Shown here one piece after another: positions 58,641 through 64,000 of a stretch of 64,000 bases of DNA (positions are counted from its first letter, which is position 1; every line of letters starts with the position of its first letter). The DNA comes from Escarpia spicata. Lineage: Eukaryota > Annelida > Polychaeta > Sabellida > Siboglinidae. The DNA lies in contig OZ023208.1 of the NCBI GenBank assembly GCA_963995525.1, forward strand, positions 18,119,019 to 18,183,018, given 5' to 3'. The notes under the pieces were generated by a model. The model was given only the letters and a program-made list of their open reading frames with translations. It searched no databases and was not told the DNA's origin. A program made the translations under genes and the position numbers.

Positions 58641-61440
58641 CTTACGATAATTTTGCTATAACTTATCTATTTTTGTGATAAAACGACTGCACTGGTGAAG
58701 CGTCAACCACAGTAAATGAGTTATTTCTAATATTTAATTGGCATCTTTCTTTAAATATTTTTAGGTGGTGCCCTCTCGTATGTGCTTCGTTATCCCTCAA
58801 TGTAACAAAATTGGATGAGACTGCTGGATCGTGTTTCCCTGAAAGTATCTTATACATTTCAATCATATCTCATCTGAGGCGACGGTATGATAGAGTTGGA
58901 AATTTCAGTCTCTGTAAACGTTCTTTGTATTCAAGGTCTTTGAAACCAGGAATTAGTTTGGTTGCTCTGTACCGAACATTTTCAAGAGCTGTAATATGTT
59001 TCATTAAGAAAGGACTCCATACCTAATTAATGTATTCAATGTGTAGACGGACGTGACATTTAAAAGTTGTAGAAAAACACTTTTCATCCATGTGATCGAA
59101 AGTACGTCGGATTATCTCCATCATCGAATTGGCTTTATTAATTTCTCCTGACATATGTCTCAGAAAGAAGCAATGGATCGAAAATGACTCCATTAACTTT
59201 CGCATTGTCCGTACTTGTAAGTGTTGTCTGGTTGCTTCCCAGTGAATAGCCTTTATTCGTTGTGAATAATGATCCAATTCTCTTATGGATACAGTTATCT
59301 GGATAGAATTTTTAAAGTGATGTACCTGTCCAGCGTTCGACAGAGATAAGATCTTATTGCAGTTCTGTGCAGTACTCTTCGGTATAAATAGGATTAAAAA
59401 GCATCAGATCATCCGCAAACAAGAAAATATGAGAGACCTTTATAACATCAGGTAAATCATTTGTGAATATTACAAAAAGAAGAAGGCCAATCACTGATCC
59501 TTGTGGTATTCGACTGATTACCTCTTGTCAATTTGAAAATGTGATATTTACTCTTACTCGTTGTGTTCTGTGGGCCAGGAGAGCTGTAACCCAGTTTAAA
59601 ATCTTCCCTTTTATATCCTAGCTCTAGAGTTTCTCAATGAATCGAATATGTGGAACCTTGTCGAAAGCTTTCAAAAATCACAATATACTATGTCTATGCA
59701 TCCTCCAGTATCCAGTGTTTCAGTCCATGAATCGAGGACTTTCAATAGTTGAACTACTTTAGAACGGCTCTTGATGAATCCAAATTGCTTATCGCTCAGC
59801 AGGTCATTTTCTTTCATGTATTCAGTGATGGTTTCTTTGACTTTTCTTTCCAATATTTTCCCTAGTGCGCTCGTTAAACTGACTGGTCGGTAGTTCTGTG
59901 CTTAGGTTTTACTCCCTTTCTTATGAATAGCAGATATATTAGCTTGTTTCCAGTCTGGATAGTTTTTCTGTTGTGAGTGATGTGTTAAATATGTTTGATA
60001 ATGAAATGCTGATGCTCTTTACTAATTCGTTTAAGACACGAGGATGGAGGCCATCAAGTCATGATGGTTTAAATGTCTTTAGTTTTGATCTGTTAGTTTT
60101 TTAGTTTTTATATGCCACTATCGATGGGTTGATGTTGGAAGATTCCAATGTGTTATAAAAATTTCATAGGTTCCTCCGGGATACCTCCTTCTGGTTCTCT
60201 CATAATTAGTTTTTGTTTTGTATCAAGTTGGTTATTTCCGTTTTTGTCTTCATTTTTGCCCAGATTTCTTAGATTATGTTTTATTTGATTAACTATATTC
60301 TTTTCATACAGTTTCTGTTGTGCCTTTCTTGTAAGTCTCCTGACCTAATAGCGCAATCGGCAAAATTCCTCATCAGCTTGGACATCTTTGGTAAGAAGAT
60401 ATTTCTTCCACAATCTGTTTTTCCTTTTGATTTTAGCTCGGGTTTGAATGAATAGTCGCTTCTTCCTAATGCCGAGGGAGTCTCGACTGTTGAGATCTGG
60501 GTATATTCACTAGTGATTACAAGGGGCGATGGTTCGGTTGTACCTTTACCTCTAGTGGGCTCTGTAATATGTTGCACCAAGTAACAGTCTCAATTTGTTC
60601 AATTACTTTAAATTATTTATCTTGAGTACTTGCTGCTGTAGTTGAGATTATTTACTAATCAATATATGGGTAGTTGAAATCTCCAAGTATAGCAGAACAT
60701 GTCAAAAACATTTTTCACTTATTTTATCTAGTAATTTCTTAAGGTTGTCATTGTTCTCAGTGTTGCTATTAGGGCTTCTATAAAAAGAGCCCAAGAGAAG
60801 TGTATCCTTCCATTTCCGTTTCAAAATGCAAAACAGTGCTTCATTCGATCGATCAACTCAACATCAAACTGGTGTACTTGAAATGCCAAAGAACCGTGAA
60901 TAAACAAGAATATCCCTCTGCCTTTGCCTTCACTCATGCTCACGGTTTCCATATAATACAATTCCAGGTTGTATTACTGCGTGGTAAGTTGTCTTTTAAA
61001 ATGTGTAGGCTTTACTTCTGATATTGCTACAACATGTGGTGGAGTTGAGTGTTTTTTTATTTTACGTTTTAGTCCAGTTAGTTTGTCTTTTGTCAGTACA
61101 TCAACATTTGTAAACCATACAATTATTTCTTCTGTACTGGCACTTACAATGCTCGGGTTTGGTTGGTTATTTCACCCCTTTTTACCTTAATTATTTGCCT
61201 TTCTCCTAGTCAACCTCTTACCAGGTAGACAAAATGTGTTGTCTGTTCCTGTTGTGTTTTTCTGTTGCCTCCTTCTGCAATAGTCGTTCCTTCTCTCTGT
61301 CAACCTTGCTCGTGTCATGCTTTATAATCGTTCCACTGAATGGCTCACCTTTGTTTTTCAGTTTATATAGGTCTTTCATTACTGAATCTTTTCTGTCCTC
61401 ATCTGGGAAGGATACAAGTAGGTTGGTTTATATGTTTATT
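58640..61440 (-). mobile_element. decayed CR1-like LINE, most of its length retained
   Basis: From the high end, minus-strand pieces run in order. 61440-61200 is a charged region. 61130-60720 is endonuclease (NVDVLTKDKLTGLK, FYRSPNSNTENNDNLKKLL). 60580-60293 is the endonuclease end (QHITEPTRGKGT...LGRSDY). 59853-59671 is the reverse-transcriptase fingers (NDLLSDKQFGFIKSRS). 59277-59023 is the thumb (RRTFDHMDEKCFSTTFKC). 58866-58663 is the C-terminus (MIEMYKILSG, EAHTRGHHLKIFKERC). Many stops and frameshifts, so it is an old, dead copy. Confidence 0.8.
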
Positions 61441-61932
61441 CAGAAAGTTTCGTAACAAGTATATGTTGTATAATTTTTTTGTCAAATTACAAAACATACA
61501 ATATTATTTCTTTTGTGAAACAGTAACACTCGTTTATTAAATTGCAAATACGTGCATGTACCATATGACTTTTGCAACAATGTAAACAGTATATTTGTGA
61601 CTGAATGCTATTAGAGTATTGTGTTGTAAATGCAAACATACTATGTCATTTGTTTGTTTAAAAACTGTTGGATTGTGTTGTTTATGACAAGTGTTTCAGT
61701 GTTGTGTGTGGCAGGTTCGATCCCTGCTGTTGTACAGTCATACATTACTGGTTGTGCACACACACTTATTCCATTCAGTAACTTCAGCCATTTACAATAA
61801 CTCCATCTAACCTACCCTAAGTTAATACCACTTAAACAACTATTGGAAATAGCACACAAATTAGCAGTATGGATGTTAATCACTAACGTATTTGTCTGGA
61901 TTTTAAAAGAAATTAATTAGGTATATTGCACT

Positions 61933-62036
61933 TCATCTTCTTCCAATACACGCCTAGCCTCAACATGCTGAGGATACAGGCGGTGCCGTGGCATGGCAGG
62001 CGAACAGGAAATTTTTGTTTTTAGAGTGCAATATAT
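61933..62036 (-). mobile_element. solo 3' end of the 2A-bearing LINE family
   Basis: These roughly 104 bases are almost identical to the reverse complement of the LINE 3' end at about 52510-52615, including the stem-loop CCTCAGCATGTTGAGG and the GAAGAA-type tail. The copy is severely 5' truncated, as is common for target-primed insertions. Confidence 0.9.
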
Positions 62037-63837
62037 ATTATGTCCTATTGTTATGGTTTCTAGATTATCAGGGTTTCACTATCATGTGAACACTTGTCAT
62101 AAACAAATAAACATTTTTGTAACAAATTTATTGACACATTTATAACTATGTACACACATGCTGAATAATACTAGGCATTGGCAATTGGTATGACAACAAT
62201 ATTTTCAGACAAACGTGTATTAAAACAGGCAATTCTCTTTTATCTTCATCCCATGATCAGAGGTAATGAGTGACTAGTCTTTTTGTTTTCACTTCTCTAG
62301 ATTTAAGTACAAATCTGCTTGCTTTTTGCTTAATTAACATAATGCCAGTTCTTGATGTGTTTACCATAAAGGTGTATTATATTCAACAATGCGTGGCCAG
62401 TGACATCTGTGGGGTTATTGCCACCTTGAGATTTATTTTAAATACAAGTTTTAAGAGACGGTGTTACTGAATGTCAAATGTTTCAAACAAGTTCAAGTTA
62501 GGGAATAACAAAATAATGCTCATCTTGAGGAAACATTGTTTCTTGATATAAAAATAAATAATAAACAAGTTACTATTTATAGTATACATACTTGAATCGA
62601 GTGAACTTTGCCTAGTACCACCAATATGGCCAAAAACCCGACATTACCCAGCTAAATGTAGATCTACACACCATAAACTGTGTTCATCTTGGAACCAATG
62701 AACACCTAGTTTTCACCAGGTCAGATATCCACAGTTAGACGAGCATGTTGATAAATCTTTAAATAATTTATTACGAAAACCTAACGTTTCTTTACAATGT
62801 GCTTTTGACATTTTCATTATAACATACTGGCATTTAAAATATAAGGCAACAATGCAGTATTTTGAACATTATATATGATTAAACCACACATGGTTCATCC
62901 AACTCTACAACATTACAAAAGCAGGCATGGGACACGTGAAATGTTGCACATTCTAATAAAATACATCACAAGATTTCTTTCCCCTACAACTCTGTTTCTG
63001 TGTGGAAAAATATTCAATATGTATTTGGCATATTTGGCATTTGCGCTCAATAAATATGTTGCATCAGACCATCACTTCTGTTGGCATGATCTAGTGATAT
63101 GATTGCACATAATTATCTCATCTCTCCATCATATTAACATTTCTTTATGAATTTGACCTTCATCATTCAAGGACAACATTTTACTGCTAGAAAATGTGTA
63201 CACATTAAGTAAAATTACAAAGAATTCACGTCTACAGGCTAATGGTACAATTAATTCTGACATTAGTTAACCTCCTGTTTCGCATAGACCTGATCTACAC
63301 ATTTCATATCATTGTAGCTACACACAAGTTTATAGTGTCTAGATTATGTGGGCAACATTGAAAATACATCGATTGTTTCTCTTTGGTTGACTTGGCTCCG
63401 ATACCTAAGTCAATATCTACTCTTCAGCATGTCCTATTACAGTATCACGCCCAGCAGAACCAACCAACCAATACTCTAACATCTCCCTTCCAGCGGTGCA
63501 TAGGCATCCACCTTCATGACATTTTGTTTGCCACTTCTCACGATTTCCAATATTTAATAATTCCATCAGTCATATAATAGTTTTATCTTTTTATCATATA
63601 CATTTTTCAGCAAAATGACAACAAAAGTGTGCTTTTGTTTCAAATATTAACCAGCCGAATAAACGTTCTTGCTCTTGTTCTTCTTGTTCTTATTCTGTTA
63701 ACAAGTTTCAAATCAAGTATCAACCAGTCGAGATATATAATTTTAATCGGTTACATTTATGTTAATAAAACTAATAAGACAAAATAACACTTTTTTTTTT
63801 TAAACTGGCCCCAAAACATAGAGAAACAAGAACACTG
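62037..63837. other. AT-rich intergenic sequence
   Basis: No exon or repeat family is recognised. If the terminal exon at 63838 has a long 3'UTR, part of this stretch belongs to that gene. Confidence 0.4.
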
Positions 63838-63972
63838 TTACAACTGGATGGCCGCAGCAATGAGGGGTGTCAGGGCGCCACGACATACTCCGACAGCGTC
63901 CGCGGTGAGGTCCAGGGGTCCCTTCCCCTGGATGTACAGGTTGCTGACATAACCCTCTAGCATCTTCTCGTG
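63838..63972 (-). CDS. terminal exon of an unidentified gene (44 codons plus stop)
   Basis: On the minus strand an acceptor (TTGGTTAG) at 63973 opens HEKMLEGYVSNLYIQGKGPL, then DLTADAVGVCRGALTPLIAA, and ends AIQL plus TAA at 63838. The segment is markedly GC-richer than its surroundings, has animal-like codon use and is phase 0. The rest of the gene lies beyond the right edge of the window. The C-terminal sequence does not let me name the protein. Confidence 0.6.
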   Translation of the reverse strand, partial: HEKMLEGYVSNLYIQGKGPLDLTADAVGVCRGALTPLIAAAIQL

Positions 63973-64000
63973 CTAACCAAATGTTATGCCATCCAGGTTA

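Overview
This is a window of animal nuclear DNA: genes with GT-AG introns, AT-rich intergenic sequence, and many eukaryotic transposons (L2, CR1-like and RTE-like LINEs, tRNA-derived SINEs, a Ty3/gypsy element, pogo/Tigger, and TTAA- and 9-bp-TSD inverted-repeat elements). FBXL17, the LINE mixture and a 2A-bearing LINE fit a marine invertebrate such as a mollusc, annelid, hemichordate or cephalochordate. I cannot name the species. There is no bacterial or plasmid content.

Two complete host genes can be assembled exon by exon, and both belong to the ubiquitin system. A six-exon F-box/LRR gene on the + strand (6700-14657, 479 aa) is an FBXL17 homologue, a substrate receptor of SCF ubiquitin ligases. 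An eight-exon gene on the - strand (27400-20202, 735 aa) encodes an acidic protein ending in a C-terminal RING-H2 domain. The genes converge tail to tail about 5.5 kb apart. A terminal exon of a third gene (- strand) lies at 63838-63972. A broken, unidentified coding region lies at about 43.0-44.9 kb.

Layout: 0-6.5 kb holds repeats and a decayed CR1-like LINE. 6.7-15.3 kb is FBXL17, with a pogo remnant, a TTAA element, an 81-bp tandem array and a perfect palindrome in its introns, and a minisatellite made from its own stop-codon region downstream. 15.9-19.3 kb has a SINE, a 673-bp foldback element and a 9-bp-TSD element holding a LINE fragment. 20.2-27.4 kb is the RING gene, with a second 9-bp-TSD element and a LINE tail in its introns. 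28.5-40.1 kb is a graveyard of LINE fragments plus a long (GA)n tract. 42.2-47.4 kb has a third TTAA element, the broken coding region and another palindrome. 48.8-52.6 kb is a nearly full-length LINE with a 2A-like motif. 53.4-58.0 kb is a complete Ty3/gypsy element with 108-bp LTRs and a 5-bp target duplication. 58.6-61.4 kb is a decayed LINE. 62.0-63.8 kb is mostly featureless.

No previously unknown multi-gene system is evident. The most distinctive signals are the stop-codon minisatellite, the two inverted-repeat families whose ends can be placed to the base, the very short gypsy LTRs and the 2A-like motif in the LINE.
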